NCBI GenBank assembly: GCA_017472685.1
Contig: JAFUOO010000001.1
Location: 1 to 53,624, forward strand
Direction of reading: 5' to 3'
Source: Clostridia bacterium
GTDB lineage: Bacteria > Bacillota > Clostridia > UMGS1883
Length of the DNA stretch: 53,624 nucleotides
Positions 8,901-18,725 of this stretch are shown here, one piece after another. The notes under the pieces are model-generated. The model searched no databases and was not told the DNA's origin. It saw only the letters and a program-made list of their open reading frames with translations. The position numbers were made by a program, and so were the translations under genes. Position 1 is the stretch's first letter. Every line of letters begins with the position of its first letter.

Positions 8901-9624
8901 AGCCGTCTTCAATGTCAACAGAGTCGATAATTGTGGAGAAGGTTGTGTGACGGCAGTGGTCAGACCAGTATGTGTCGATAACGCGCATTTCTGTGAAAGA
9001 GGGGTCGCGCTTTTCTTCATCGCGGAAGTAAGCCTGACAGAACTTTAAGTCGCCCATGTCCATTGCAAAGCCCATTTCCTTTGCCAAAGCAGAAAGAGCA
9101 TCGTCATCAGCTGTAATAAAGCCTGTAACAGTCTTTACATCCTCGGGAACAACAGCCTCTTCAACCAGCGATTCGGGCTTTTCAAGCTTTGCCACGCGAC
9201 TGTCCACGGGGTTAACGTAATACTTTGTTACCTTTTCCTTGTCCTCGGGAGTTATGTTGCCCTTTAAAATAACCAGCTTTGCAACTCTCACCTGGGGCTT
9301 TGCGCCCTGTGTTAAAATCTGTACACAAACTGCTGCAGAGTCTGCTCTCTGGTCATACTGACCGGGGAGATACTCCGTTGCGATAATTGTTTCATCACCG
9401 GCAGTAGTGAGTGTTTCGTCGTAGGCAAAGTCCACAGGAGGCTCAGAAAATACCAAGGGCTTTGCCGCCTTGTATTCATCCTCTGTGATGCCTTCAATGT
9501 CGTAACGGTTTACAATGCGAACACCGCGAAGCGAGTCCATGCCGAGGTTTTCGCGAAGGTCAGCTAAAAGTCCCTGAGCTTCAACGTCAAAACCGGGCTT
9601 CTTTTCAACAAAAATACGAAGCAT
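5905..9624 (-). CDS. purL: Phosphoribosylformylglycinamidine synthase, single-chain (PurL with fused glutaminase)
   Basis: This 1239-residue cytosolic enzyme makes FGAM from FGAR, ATP and glutamine in purine synthesis. It is the large single-chain form: an N-terminal domain, two PurM-like halves (HNHPTEIEPFGGAATC and GAIGGKDSMSGSF blocks) and a C-terminal class I glutaminase. In the glutaminase, C1080 (GICNGFQ), H1147 and E1149 (SHGEGRF) form the triad. The ATG at 9624 has GGAGG at 9633-9637. A longer in-frame start would add 25 unrelated residues across the promoter region. No separate purQ or purS is expected with this form, and no other pur genes are nearby. Confidence 0.97.
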   Translation of the reverse strand: MLRIFVEKKPGFDVEAQGLLADLRENLGMDSLRGVRIVNRYDIEGITEDEYKAAKPLVFSEPPVDFAYDETLTTAGDETIIATEYLPGQYDQRADSAAVCVQILTQGAKPQVRVAKLVILKGNITPEDKEKVTKYYVNPVDSRVAKLEKPESLVEEAVVPEDVKTVTGFITADDDALSALAKEMGFAMDMGDLKFCQAYFRDEEKRDPSFTEMRVIDTYWSDHCRHTTFSTIIDSVDIEDGFTALKKAYDAYLDSRRRLYIGKKKNLCLMDMATIAVKDLKSKGLLKEIDESEEINACSIVIEVDNDGEKEEWLLMFKNETHNHPTEIEPFGGAATCLGGAIRDPLSGRSYVYQAMRVTGAADPNVPIEKTLPGKLPQKKLTRTAAAGYSSYGNQIGLATGQVNEIYHPGYVAKRMEIGAVLGAAPKSNVVREVPAAGDVIILLGGKTGRDGCGGATGSSKAHTESSIETCGAEVQKGNPPEERKIQRLFRNAELTRMIKRCNDFGAGGVSVAIGELSDGLTINLDAVPKKYDGLDGTELAISESQERMAVVVAPENAAKFMEFASKENLESTRVATVTDDNRLTMKWRDKTIVSISRDFLNTNGAEKHATVQVAKPVGNVFEKKEVADIKAEWLKTVSDLNVCSQKGLIERFDSSIGAATVLMPFGGKTQLTPVDGMAAKIPVMSGKTTTASLMAYGFNPNISTFSPFHGALYAVVESVAKIVALGGDYKTCYLTFQEYFERLKDVPSRWGKPFSALLGAYTAQMKLGLGAIGGKDSMSGSFDDLDVPPTLVSFAVTTSHADNIISPEFKKAGNSLALVTLPMDDELVCDWDVLDKNYSAIHKAICDKKVVSASVIKAGGVCEAVSKMAFGNMIGASISCDNSLLFSLLPGALLLECEDLSALSGIDYTVIGKTVEEEAITVNGVELSLSEVLSAWTSTLEKTFPTQAKEETTPIVDYTYDKRNIYVAKNKVAKPRVFIPVFPGTNCEYDSARSFINAGAEADICVFRNLTMNDVTESLKEFAKRIDQSQIIMFPGGFSGGDEPDGSGKFIATAFRNAWVKEATMKLLKERDGLILGICNGFQALIKLGLVPYGEICDMTDDSATLTFNNIGRHASNMSYTKVVSTLSPWFNGSNVGDIHAIPISHGEGRFVAPEALLKKLIENGQVATRYVDLAGTPTHDIAFNPNGSFDAIEGITSPDGRVLGKMGHSERKGDYVSKNIPFSKDQKIFESGVNYFK

Positions 9625-9684
9625 AGTGTAATCCTCCAAGTTGTATATTAAAAAAATTAAAATCTGATTTATGATAACGGAAAT

Positions 9685-9713
9685 ATTATAATTCCGCAAA
9701 CGGAAATAATCAA
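9685..9713 (-). promoter_or_regulatory. Sigma-A promoter of purL with a palindrome in the spacer
   Basis: On the minus strand TTGATT (9713-9708) and TATAAT (9690-9685) are 17 bp apart. The spacer is almost entirely the inverted repeat ATTCCG-CAAA-CGGAAT-like sequence at 9691-9706, an attractive operator position. The -35 box lies only a few bases past the stop codon of the upstream SLH gene. Confidence 0.82.
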
Positions 9714-9720
9714 TCCTTTT

Positions 9721-11064
9721 TTATCTTATTGTCATAAGTTTTGCAATAATATGTGCTGCCTGAGCACGTGTTGCATTGCCCAAGGGCTCAAAGGTTGTGC
9801 TTGTCATGCCGTTGATTACGCCCTTTGAACGCATGGAATATACAGCCTCTAAGGCGTAGGAAGCAATGCTTTCGTGGTCTGAGAAGTTTGTTGTATTGCC
9901 AAGTGAGAACTTAATGCCTGCATTTATTGCCGCACGGTAGGCAAAGGTTGCCATTTCCTGTCTTGTAACAAGGCTTGAGGGGTTGAACTTTCCGCCGTAG
10001 CCTGTTGCAATGTTGTTTTCATAAGCCGCCATTACAGCCTTGAAATACCATGATGTTGTCTTAACGTCGTCAAAGGCTGAAATAGGTGTTGAAGATGTAA
10101 GGTCAAAGGCCTTTGTGAGCATTGTAACAAACTGTGCTCTTGTAACAAATTCATCAGGTGCAAAGGTGTCTTCATCCATGCCGTTTATAATGCCCTTGGA
10201 ATAAAGCGTGAGGATGCTTTCCTTTGCCCAGTGCTTGTCGGGAAGGTCTGTGAAGGGGTTAACTGTTTCCTCTTCCGTGGGGGGCTCGGTAACCTCTTCG
10301 GTGGGCTCCTCTGTGGGAGGCTCTGTAACAGGCTCTGTTTCCTTTTCGGTGGGCTCTGTGCGGTCATCGTCACCACCTGAGGGGCCGCCGCTTGAGGACG
10401 CTGTAACCGTAACATGGATAGAGGCATAGTTATTGCTTGTACGGAGCCATATATCACTTGTACCCTTCTTTAAAGCTGTTATTGTAAGCATCTTGCCGGA
10501 AAGGGAAGCTGAAATAACATCCTCGTCCTCGATTTCAAGCTGCAGGGAAGATGCTGTTGTGTCGATTTCAACAGTAGTTGTTTTGCCCTTTTTTAAGGAA
10601 ATATCTGTTTTTTCGGGAACAATGGGTGTTACCTGTGTTGTGCCATTGCCGCCTGAGGGCTTTGTGGGCTTGCTATTTTCGTCCTCGGTGGGCTCTTCTG
10701 TTCTGTCCACAAATTCGCAAAGTGTGAATTCCAGGCTTTCGGAAACCTCGCCAGACTGAACAATAATTGTCCACACACCGTCGGGCCAGAGCTTGTCATC
10801 GGTATCTGTTTCGAGCTCAATACCGTCAGAAAGCTCGCTGGGGGAGTAGGTAAGGATATACTTTGCGCTTGAGCCGTAGTGCTCGGGGTAGTAAAGCCCC
10901 AGTGTTACATAAGTATTTGTCGAGCCTGAGATAAGAATTGTTTCTCCGCGCATGTACTCTTCGTAACGGAGGGGATCAAGCTCGATATAAATGTCTGCCG
11001 CATATACGGGAAGTGCTGCAACAAGCATGCATATACATGTTAATAATGAAATAAGCTTTTTCAT
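9721..11064 (-). CDS. Secreted S-layer homology (SLH) domain protein
   Basis: This 447-residue exported protein is likely held on the cell wall. Residues 1-22 are a signal peptide ending in PVYA. A beta-rich domain of unknown type follows (about 23-120), then a Big-like segment around 150-220 (SLKKGKTTTVEIDTT). Next comes a Thr/Glu/Pro-rich linker with PTEE-type repeats (about 225-270), then three SLH motifs (about 270-447; the first begins FTDLPDKHWAKESI). SLH triplets bind pyruvylated secondary wall polymers, so anchoring is expected from family knowledge. It lies 12 bases after folD with AAAGGAG before its ATG, so it is probably the last gene of the ftsK-ygiQ-folD run. No strong terminator separates it from the purL promoter. 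Confidence 0.92.
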   Translation of the reverse strand: MKKLISLLTCICMLVAALPVYAADIYIELDPLRYEEYMRGETILISGSTNTYVTLGLYYPEHYGSSAKYILTYSPSELSDGIELETDTDDKLWPDGVWTIIVQSGEVSESLEFTLCEFVDRTEEPTEDENSKPTKPSGGNGTTQVTPIVPEKTDISLKKGKTTTVEIDTTASSLQLEIEDEDVISASLSGKMLTITALKKGTSDIWLRTSNNYASIHVTVTASSSGGPSGGDDDRTEPTEKETEPVTEPPTEEPTEEVTEPPTEEETVNPFTDLPDKHWAKESILTLYSKGIINGMDEDTFAPDEFVTRAQFVTMLTKAFDLTSSTPISAFDDVKTTSWYFKAVMAAYENNIATGYGGKFNPSSLVTRQEMATFAYRAAINAGIKFSLGNTTNFSDHESIASYALEAVYSMRSKGVINGMTSTTFEPLGNATRAQAAHIIAKLMTIR

Positions 11065-11076
11065 GGGAAACTCCTT

Positions 11077-11925
11077 TTAGTTTAAATTGTTGTGAAGCTT
11101 GCATGCCTTGAGAGTGTTTTTCATAAGCATTGCAATTGTCATGGGGCCTACGCCACCGGGTACGGGTGTTATCGCCGACGCAACGGAAGACACCTCGTCA
11201 AACTTAACGTCACCGCATAATTTGCCGTCAAGGCGATTCATGCCTACATCAATTACAACGGCACCTGTCTTTACCATGTCGGCTGTTACAAAGTTTGCTT
11301 TGCCTACAGCGGCAATCAAAATATCGGCTCTCTTTGTAACAGAAGCAAGGTCCTTTGTTCTTGAATGGCACACTGTAACAGTGCCGTTTGCGTGAAGAAG
11401 TAGCATTGCCTGAGGCTTGCCTACGATATTGCTTCTGCCTATAACAACGCACTCCTTGCCGCTTACCTCAATGCCTGTAAGTTTTATTAATTCCATTACA
11501 CCTGCAGGGGTACAGGGCAGAAAGTCAAAATTGCCTATCATGATTTTGCCAACGTTAACGGGGTGGAAGGCGTCTACATCCTTTGAATAGTCAATAGCTA
11601 AAAGCACCTTCTCCTCGTTGATATGACAAGGCAGGGGAAGCTGGCAGAGAATGCCGTCAATGTCGTCACGCTTATTGAGTGTGTCGATAAGACTAAGAAG
11701 CTCCTCCTCGGTTGTTTCCTCAGGGAGCGCAAATTCTTCTGACTTGAAGCCGCATTCCTCGCAGGCTTTTTTCTTATTATTTACGTACACCCTGCTTGCG
11801 GGATTGTCCCCCACGATTATTACCGCTAACCCCGGCTTTACGCCTTGAGGAAGACGGGCTGTCTCCTCTTTTATTTCCTGTTTTATTTTTGCTGACAGAG
11901 TTTTTCCGTCCAGAATTGTTGCCAT
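11077..11925 (-). CDS. folD: Bifunctional methylenetetrahydrofolate dehydrogenase/methenyltetrahydrofolate cyclohydrolase
   Basis: This 282-residue cytosolic enzyme interconverts 5,10-methylene-THF and 10-formyl-THF, feeding purine and methionine initiation pathways. It shows the family blocks [13 protein letters not shown] (with the catalytic lysine), [18 protein letters not shown] and [14 protein letters not shown]. The start at 11925 gives the canonical [11 protein letters not shown]-terminus and has AAAGGAG upstream. The first 149 nt of the gene also encode, in another frame of the same strand, the C-terminal tail of the upstream YgiQ protein. Confidence 0.96.
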   Translation of the reverse strand: MATILDGKTLSAKIKQEIKEETARLPQGVKPGLAVIIVGDNPASRVYVNNKKKACEECGFKSEEFALPEETTEEELLSLIDTLNKRDDIDGILCQLPLPCHINEEKVLLAIDYSKDVDAFHPVNVGKIMIGNFDFLPCTPAGVMELIKLTGIEVSGKECVVIGRSNIVGKPQAMLLLHANGTVTVCHSRTKDLASVTKRADILIAAVGKANFVTADMVKTGAVVIDVGMNRLDGKLCGDVKFDEVSSVASAITPVPGGVGPMTIAMLMKNTLKACKLHNNLN

Positions 11926-13723
11926 TTGAATTACTCCTTTCGGGCTTTATCAGGCAATCGGGACCGAAGCCGATAAGGTCGCGTCTGCCTGCCTGAATAA
12001 GTGCCTTTTTTACTAATTGATAATTTTCACTTTTAGAGGACTGTAAAAGTGCTCTTTGCATTGCCTTTTCCTCACTTGTTTTGGGCACGTATACGCTTTT
12101 CATTGTTCTGGGGTCAAGATTGGTGTAGAACATAGCCGTGGAGAGCGTGCCCGGTGTGGGATAAAAGTCCTGCACCTGCTGAGGGCGTATGCCCATGCGC
12201 TTAAGGTAAAGCGCAAGCTCAATTGCCTCTTTCAATGTGCTTCCCGGGTGGGAAGACATAAGGTAGGGAACAAGGTATTGCTCCTTGCCTATTTCCTTAT
12301 TTATACGATAAAACTTATCGCAGAACTTCTGATACACATCAAGCCCGGGCTTGCCCATGTAGGACAAAACCTTTGGGGAGATATGCTCGGGCGCAACCTT
12401 TAACTGCCCCGACACATGGTGCATACACAGCTCCTTGAAAAATTCATCATTCTTATCCTTTATAAGGTAGTCGTAGCGGATACCGCTGCGTACAAAAACC
12501 TTTTTAACCTTGTCTACGGCACGGATTTTCCGCAGCAGCTCAAGATAATCCGTATGGTCAACCTCAGCATTTTTGCACACGTCGGGGAAAAGACACTGCT
12601 TGTCCTTACAGGTGCCATATTTCATCTGTTTTTTGCAGGCGGGGAAGCGGAAGTTTGCCGTGGGACCGCCCACATCGTGAATATAGCCCTTGAAATCATC
12701 CATCCAGGTCATCTGCTTTACTTCATTTAATATGGATGCATGGCTTCTTGACTGAATAATCCTTCCCTGGTGGAAGGCAATTGAACAGAAGGAGCAGTTG
12801 CCAAAGCAGCCTCGGGAGGATGCAACTGAAAACTTAACCTCTTCTATTGCAGGAATCCCGCCGTCCTTTTCGTAGGAGGGGTGATATTCGCGCATGTAGG
12901 GAAGAGAGTACACCCTGTCCATTTCGCTTTCGGAAAGAGGCTTACTCATGGGCATCTGGATAATGTATCTATCACCGTGCTTCTGGGCAAGGATTTTTCC
13001 GCGGAAAGAGTCCTGCTCTTCGTATTCGATTTTTGTGGCAAGTGCATACGCCTTTTTATCTTCCTTTACTTCTTCATAGGAAGGAAGCACTACCGCACCC
13101 TTGGGCAAATCAGAAGAAACGTAGCACACGCCGTCGGGCATGTTGCCCATATGCGGGGGATTGCCCTCGGCAAGCATATTTGCCAGCTCTATAATGCTTC
13201 TTTCGCCCATACCGAAGGAAATGTAGTCTGCCTGGGAGTCAAAAATAATGCTTCGTCTGACAGAGTCTGACCAGTAGTCATAATGGGCGAAGCGCCTGAG
13301 GCTTGCCTCAACACCACCGATAATTACGGGTATTTTACCGAACGCCTCTCTAACGCGGTTGGCATACACAATTGTGCAGCGGTCGGGTCTGAGCCCTGCT
13401 CTTCCACCCGGAGAATAAACATCCTCACTGCGGCGTTTTTTTGCCGCAGTGTAGTGATTTACCATTGAGTCGATAACACCGCCCGATATTAAAACGCCCA
13501 GGCGGGGTGTGCCGAACTTTAAAAAGTCGGCAGTTGATTTATAGTCGGGCTGGGGGAGTATGCACACCCTGTAGCCCTCTTTTTCAAGTAATCGCGATAA
13601 AATGGCAACACCGAAGGAAGGGTGGTCAACGTAAGCGTCACCCGATATGAACAAAAAGTCGTAATAATCCCAACCGCGTTCAAGCATGTCTTCTTTTGTA
13701 ATGGGTAAAAACTTGTTTGCCAT
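11777..13723 (-). CDS. YgiQ family radical SAM protein
   Basis: This 648-residue protein belongs to the UPF0313/YgiQ family of radical SAM enzymes, whose substrate is unknown. An N-terminal B12-binding-like region ([21 protein letters not shown]) precedes the iron-sulfur motif CFGNCSFC (CxxxCxxC) near residue 305. The conserved part ends at [12 protein letters not shown]. The last 49 residues are low-complexity Ser/Asn/Gly/Lys/Arg with about 14 basic residues, and all of them overlap folD in another frame. YgiQ homologues commonly end in basic tails, so the extension may be real. The gene starts 16 bases after ftsK with GGAAAGGA before the ATG. Confidence 0.93.
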   Translation of the reverse strand: MANKFLPITKEDMLERGWDYYDFLFISGDAYVDHPSFGVAILSRLLEKEGYRVCILPQPDYKSTADFLKFGTPRLGVLISGGVIDSMVNHYTAAKKRRSEDVYSPGGRAGLRPDRCTIVYANRVREAFGKIPVIIGGVEASLRRFAHYDYWSDSVRRSIIFDSQADYISFGMGERSIIELANMLAEGNPPHMGNMPDGVCYVSSDLPKGAVVLPSYEEVKEDKKAYALATKIEYEEQDSFRGKILAQKHGDRYIIQMPMSKPLSESEMDRVYSLPYMREYHPSYEKDGGIPAIEEVKFSVASSRGCFGNCSFCSIAFHQGRIIQSRSHASILNEVKQMTWMDDFKGYIHDVGGPTANFRFPACKKQMKYGTCKDKQCLFPDVCKNAEVDHTDYLELLRKIRAVDKVKKVFVRSGIRYDYLIKDKNDEFFKELCMHHVSGQLKVAPEHISPKVLSYMGKPGLDVYQKFCDKFYRINKEIGKEQYLVPYLMSSHPGSTLKEAIELALYLKRMGIRPQQVQDFYPTPGTLSTAMFYTNLDPRTMKSVYVPKTSEEKAMQRALLQSSKSENYQLVKKALIQAGRRDLIGFGPDCLIKPERSNSNGNNSGRKNSVSKNKTGNKRGDSPSSSRRKAGVSGNNRGGQSRKQGVRK

Positions 13724-13739
13724 TTTAAAATCCTTTCCT

Positions 13740-16277
13740 TTAATCTGCGTCGGGGTTCTGCATCATCATTTCGGCATACTCAGCACGGCTTAAAAGCACC
13801 ACTCTGGGCTTTGCACCCTCGTGGGGACCTATAATGCCTCGTGCTTCAAGCTGGTCAATAATCCTGCCTGCACGGCTGTAGCCTACGCTTAATCTTCTCT
13901 GTAAAAGTGATGCAGATGCCTGTCCTGCCTCTACAACAATTTCAATTGCCTTGGGCAAAAATTCGTCAGCATCGCCTGCGGATTCCTCCTTTTCTGGAGC
14001 TACGCCGCTTTCAATCTTTTCGAGAACATCCTCGTCGTATTTAATGTCATCCTGCTTGACAAATTCAATAATCTTTTCAACCTCATTGTCAGAAATGAAT
14101 GCACCCTGGATACGTGTGGGCTTTGATGCACCCATGGGCAAAAAGAGCATGTCACCCTTACCAAGAAGCTTTTCGGCACCGCCTATATCCATAATAATTC
14201 GTGAGTCAAGCTGGCTCTGTACCGCAAATGCAATACGTGAGGGAATGTTTGTTTTGATAAGCCCCGTGATAATATCTGCACGGGGAGACTGTGTTGCAAT
14301 AACAAGGTGCATGCCTGCAGCTCTCGCCATCTGTGCCAGGCGGCAGATAGCATCTTCAACATCGCGGGGAGCAACCATCATTAAGTCTGCAAGCTCGTCC
14401 ACGATAATAATAATCTGTTCAAGCTTCTTTTCGCCCTGAAGCTGGGCAAGCTCATTGTAGCCCTTAAGGTCGCGGACATTGTTGTCTGCAAACATCTTGT
14501 AACGCTTTGTCATTTCCTGCACTGCCCAGTTAAGAGCACCTGCAGCCTTCTTGGGGTCAGTTACAACGGGAATTAAAAGGTGGGGAATGCCGTTGTAAAC
14601 CTTGAGCTCAACCACCTTGGGGTCAATCATGATAAATTTAACCTCGTTGGGGTCAGCCTTGTAGAGAATACTTGTGATAAGAGAGTTTATGCACACACTC
14701 TTACCGGAGCCTGTTGTACCTGCAATAAGCACGTGAGGCATTTTTGAAATATCAGTAACGATGGGCTTGCCCGAAATATCCTTACCCAATGCAAAGGCTG
14801 TTTTAGCCTTGAAGCTTTTGAATTCGTCAGAGTCGATTACCTCGCGGAGGCGTACCATTGTGTTGCCTGTGTTGGGAATTTCAATACCGACAGCAGCCTT
14901 GCCGGGGATAGGAGCTTCAATACGCACACTAAGTGCGGCAAGGTTCAAGGCGATGTCGTCCGCCAGGTTTACAATTTTGCTTACCTTTACGCCTGTTGCA
15001 GGCTGAAGCTCAAAACGGGTAACAGTGGGGCCCTTGCTTACCTCAAGCACCTTTGCATCAACGCCAAAGCTCTTGAGTGTTTCAACAAGGCGCATTGCCT
15101 GCTCACGAAGGTCAACGCCCTTGCCACTTTCTGCCTTGCTCACATTACGCTCGAGAAGGTCAATGGGCGGGAATTCGTAGGGCTTTACCTGCTCGATAAA
15201 ATCGTCCTCGGTAAGCTCAATTGCCACATTAGGCTCCTTCTTTGCCTTTGCTTCCTGCAATACAGCGCCTTCTGCCACGGCAGTTACCTGAGGTGCTTCA
15301 AGTTCAACCTTAGGAGCAGGTATATCTGCTTTCATATCCTCTTCAAAATTCTGCGGGGGAAGAACAATGTTGATTTTAAAATCGTCCTTATTCTCTTTTT
15401 CGCTCTTATCTGTTATTTTAAAGTCGGGAAGAGCCGCAGCTGCATTAGAGCTGTTCTTTTCTTTATCACTCTTATCCTTATCGGATGTCTTTTTAACTCT
15501 GTGTCTTTCGGGAGCTTCCCTTGCATCCAAGTCGAGCTTTGTCTGCTCGGGAACTTTTTCCTTGGAAGACTTTTCTTCAATCTGGGGAACATCGTCCTCT
15601 TCGTAATATTCCTCTTCTGTGCGATTGAAGCGCTCTGTCATCATTTCAACAAGCCTCTGGAAGCCCTTCACAAGGTAGATAACAGGCAGGAACTTTGTTG
15701 CCCATGCAATGAGGATAACAATTGCAAATATAATTAAAATCTGGCTGCCCAAGGAGCCGAAAAACGCCTTTAACGGAATGCCCATAGCACCGATAATGCC
15801 GCCGTCGGAGCAAGTAGTGCCGCCTTCAACAAGCAGTGTAAGCGTGTGGAAAAAGCCTGTTGAGCCTAAGTAGTCGCTCACGCCCTCGGATGCGGAAATT
15901 GTGAAAAGCAGGCTGAAGCAGACCAATGTTGAAATAAGCGCAATGTATACGCTTGTGTAGGGCTTAAGGGTGCCCTTGAGTGCTTTATGTAACAAAAGTG
16001 CCGTTAAAATAACAGGCAATGCAAAAGCACTTGCACCCAAAAGCGCAAGACCTATATTTTTTATAATGCCGCCGAAAACGCCGAAAACGGGCGTATAGTA
16101 GGAAAGAATAATAACGAGCGAAACAAAGCTTGTTATAAAAACCTTTACCTCACGGCGCATGGGTGCGCGCGCCTTTTTCTTCGGGGCAGAGGACTTTGCC
16201 CTTGTCTGTGTTTTAGCTGTTGTGCTGCGTGTTGCTTTGGGAACACGTTTTCTCTGTTGCTGATTATTGTTTGCCAT
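13740..16277 (-). CDS. FtsK/SpoIIIE family DNA translocase
   Basis: This 845-residue membrane-anchored motor pumps DNA during division or sporulation. A basic N-terminus (about 40 residues) is followed by four hydrophobic spans (about 45-185), an acidic/lysine-rich linker (about 220-370) and the motor. Walker A is GTTGSGKSV near residue 520 and Walker B is [12 protein letters not shown]. The C-terminal winged-helix gamma domain ([21 protein letters not shown]) recognises orienting DNA sequences in the family. It could be the division FtsK or the sporulation SpoIIIE; sequence alone does not decide. GGAGG precedes the ATG. It heads the ftsK-ygiQ-folD-SLH run, though I found no convincing -35/-10 pair for it in the divergent 216-bp gap. 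Confidence 0.95.
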   Translation of the reverse strand: MANNNQQQRKRVPKATRSTTAKTQTRAKSSAPKKKARAPMRREVKVFITSFVSLVIILSYYTPVFGVFGGIIKNIGLALLGASAFALPVILTALLLHKALKGTLKPYTSVYIALISTLVCFSLLFTISASEGVSDYLGSTGFFHTLTLLVEGGTTCSDGGIIGAMGIPLKAFFGSLGSQILIIFAIVILIAWATKFLPVIYLVKGFQRLVEMMTERFNRTEEEYYEEDDVPQIEEKSSKEKVPEQTKLDLDAREAPERHRVKKTSDKDKSDKEKNSSNAAAALPDFKITDKSEKENKDDFKINIVLPPQNFEEDMKADIPAPKVELEAPQVTAVAEGAVLQEAKAKKEPNVAIELTEDDFIEQVKPYEFPPIDLLERNVSKAESGKGVDLREQAMRLVETLKSFGVDAKVLEVSKGPTVTRFELQPATGVKVSKIVNLADDIALNLAALSVRIEAPIPGKAAVGIEIPNTGNTMVRLREVIDSDEFKSFKAKTAFALGKDISGKPIVTDISKMPHVLIAGTTGSGKSVCINSLITSILYKADPNEVKFIMIDPKVVELKVYNGIPHLLIPVVTDPKKAAGALNWAVQEMTKRYKMFADNNVRDLKGYNELAQLQGEKKLEQIIIIVDELADLMMVAPRDVEDAICRLAQMARAAGMHLVIATQSPRADIITGLIKTNIPSRIAFAVQSQLDSRIIMDIGGAEKLLGKGDMLFLPMGASKPTRIQGAFISDNEVEKIIEFVKQDDIKYDEDVLEKIESGVAPEKEESAGDADEFLPKAIEIVVEAGQASASLLQRRLSVGYSRAGRIIDQLEARGIIGPHEGAKPRVVLLSRAEYAEMMMQNPDAD

Positions 16278-16430
16278 AGCTTCCTCCGATTGGAATTAAA
16301 TTTATTGATTGCACTATTTCTTAGTAAAACGGTAAAATACAAAATAAGTTATCTATTATATAATAACATATAATAAAAGGAATTTCCATAATAATTTTTA
16401 AAAAAAGTATAAAAAAATAAGGAAAACTTG

Positions 16431-16459
16431 TTGATTTTAAATTTATTGGTTGGTATACT
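16431..16459 (+). promoter_or_regulatory. Sigma-A promoter of the ABC-DUF1854-ABC operon
   Basis: TTGATT (16431-16436) and TATACT (16454-16459) are 17 bp apart with TGG before the -10 box. The rest of the divergent gap (16278-16430) is very AT-rich and shows no other element I can support. Confidence 0.82.
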
Positions 16460-16493
16460 AATAAACAGATGATGAAAATGGGGTGAAAATGTC

Positions 16494-18725
16494 TTGATAA
16501 AGGGATTTATTGAGCCGAACGAAAGAATAACTTCACTCATGCAGAGCTACTGCATGGAGGAGCCCGAGGCAATACTGCGGTGTGATATGAACACCGACTG
16601 CACCTACGGCGAAATCTGGCTTCTTGCATATAAGGACCGCCTTACCTTGCTCGATGCCGAAACAAAAATGAAGTGTGATTACGAATACGACAGTATAGAG
16701 GAATTCCACAACGAGGATTTTATAAATACGGGACAGTTTGTTTTTACGCGTGACGGGGAAAGTGTTCCCTTTGCGTTTTACTCAAACTCAGTAGGCAGAA
16801 GTGCGTCGCGTTTTACGATGGTTGTGAATAAGCTGAGGGAAAAGCTTGATCTCACCGAGGACGATTTCAAAACCTTCGGCGACGATAACGTGTGCCCTAC
16901 CTGCGGTAAGCCCTACCGTGACCCCAGGCGTAAAATCTGCCCCAAGTGTATGAACAGGAAAGCCATCATTTTAAGGCTTATGGGGTATCTGCCGAAGTAT
17001 AAGCTTCCCATTGCGCTGATGGGTGTATGTATGGTTATGACGGCGCTTATCGGCGTTCTGCGCCCCTATGTAAGCGGACGCACCTTCTACGATGAGGTGC
17101 TCACAGAGGGCGGCAAGTATTTCGGCATGGTTGTGCCGGTGGTGCTTTGCCTCATGGTGCTCGAGGTGAGCCGTCTTGCGATAAACATTATCAAAGAACG
17201 CATTGCCGCAAAGGTCAGTGCAAACATTGTTTTTGACATAAAAAGCCAGATTTTTTCTGCAATGCAGCGCCTGTCCATGAGCTTTTTCAATTCACAGCAC
17301 ACAGGTAGCCTCATGAACAGGGTCAATAACGATGCCGAGGAAATCTGCTTTACCATTCTTTGGCGTATTCCCGAGCTAATTATAAACAGCCTCACGCTTA
17401 TAGGCACCGCTTACGTTATGATTGTGATGAACCCCATATTGTCAATTATTGTTTTCATTCCCGTACCATTTACGGTTTACATGATGAAGGTTGTTTTCCC
17501 AAAATTCCGTAAGGTTAAAAATGCGTCCTGGCAGAAGAGAAGTAAATTGAACTCTGTTATAAACGATGCACTTTCAGGCATAAGAGTTGTAAAGGCTTTC
17601 GGTAAGGAAAACAGCGAAATCGACCGCTTTTCAAAGGCTTCGGAGGAGCTTTACGAGGCAAACATCAAGGAGGGCATCCGCGGCGCGAGAACATTCCCCG
17701 TAATGGGCTACATAACAAGCCTTGGCGGACTTTTTGTATGGGCTGTGGGCGGTGCGCAGGTTATGAACAATACAGGCGGCATGACCTTTGGTATGCTCAT
17801 GACCTTCGTAGGCTATATGGGCATGGTGTTAGGTCCCATCGACTCCATTGTAAACAGTATTGACTGGCTTACGGAGTGTCTTAACTGTGCTCACAGATTG
17901 TTTGAAATTATCGACAGAAAGAGCGATGTGGTGCAAAGCCCCAACCCCGTAAGGATGGAGGATATTGAAGGAAATATTTCACTTAAAAACGTAACCTTCT
18001 CCTACGAGCCCAACAAGCCTGTTTTAAAGAACATCAACCTTGATATCAAAAAGGGCGAAATGATAGGTCTTGTAGGTCATTCGGGTGCAGGCAAGAGCAC
18101 CATAACAAATATCATCACCCGCCTTTACGACATTCAGGAGGGTGAGCTCTGTATCGACGGTGTGAACATTAAGGACATTGAGCATGGAGATTTGCACAGA
18201 CGAATCGGTATGGTACTTCAGGAAACGCATCTTTTTTCGGGCACTATCATGGAAAACATTGCCTTTGCACGCCCCGATGCAACACGTGAGGAAATTGTGT
18301 GTGCAGCCCGTCTGGCTAACGCTCACGACTTTATCATGAAGCTTCCCGACGGCTATGAAACCGAGCTGGGCAAGCGCTCAACAAACCTTTCCGGCGGTGA
18401 AAGACAGCGAATCAATATTGCAAGAGCTATCCTTCTTGACCCGAGAATACTTATTCTTGACGAGGCTACGGCAAGCGTTGATACGGAAACAGAGCTTCTC
18501 ATTCAGCAGGCTATTGAAACCCTCACAAAGGGCAGAACAACAATTGCCATTGCACACAGACTGTCAACCTTGAAGAACGCAGACAGGCTTGTGGTTATTG
18601 AACGCGGCGAAATCGCCGAAATGGGTACACACGCCCAGCTTGAAGCTGCAGGCGGCATTTATGCTGGCATGCTGGGCAAACAGAAGGAAGCATTGAAAAT
18701 ACGAGGTGTTGAAGATGAAGAATGA
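16494..18725 (+). CDS. ABC exporter (fused permease/ATPase) with N-terminal zinc-ribbon extension, partner 1
   Basis: This 743-residue half-transporter combines a six-helix exporter membrane domain (about 160-460) with an ATPase domain. Walker A is GHSGAGKST near residue 527. The Q-loop (VLQETHLFSG), signature (LSGGERQRI), Walker B ([12 protein letters not shown]) and H-loop (IAHRLST) are all intact. Unusually, about 155 residues precede the membrane domain: a PH-like beta-rich region, then a CxxC-CxxC ribbon with C134, C137, C149 and C152. I chose the TTG at 16494 because GGGGTG lies 8 bases upstream, and the nearby ATG at 16488 meets a stop at once. It pairs with the ABC protein at 19258, with a DUF1854 gene between, so a heterodimer is likely. 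The substrate is unknown. Confidence 0.92.
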   Translation: MIKGFIEPNERITSLMQSYCMEEPEAILRCDMNTDCTYGEIWLLAYKDRLTLLDAETKMKCDYEYDSIEEFHNEDFINTGQFVFTRDGESVPFAFYSNSVGRSASRFTMVVNKLREKLDLTEDDFKTFGDDNVCPTCGKPYRDPRRKICPKCMNRKAIILRLMGYLPKYKLPIALMGVCMVMTALIGVLRPYVSGRTFYDEVLTEGGKYFGMVVPVVLCLMVLEVSRLAINIIKERIAAKVSANIVFDIKSQIFSAMQRLSMSFFNSQHTGSLMNRVNNDAEEICFTILWRIPELIINSLTLIGTAYVMIVMNPILSIIVFIPVPFTVYMMKVVFPKFRKVKNASWQKRSKLNSVINDALSGIRVVKAFGKENSEIDRFSKASEELYEANIKEGIRGARTFPVMGYITSLGGLFVWAVGGAQVMNNTGGMTFGMLMTFVGYMGMVLGPIDSIVNSIDWLTECLNCAHRLFEIIDRKSDVVQSPNPVRMEDIEGNISLKNVTFSYEPNKPVLKNINLDIKKGEMIGLVGHSGAGKSTITNIITRLYDIQEGELCIDGVNIKDIEHGDLHRRIGMVLQETHLFSGTIMENIAFARPDATREEIVCAARLANAHDFIMKLPDGYETELGKRSTNLSGGERQRINIARAILLDPRILILDEATASVDTETELLIQQAIETLTKGRTTIAIAHRLSTLKNADRLVVIERGEIAEMGTHAQLEAAGGIYAGMLGKQKEALKIRGVEDEE

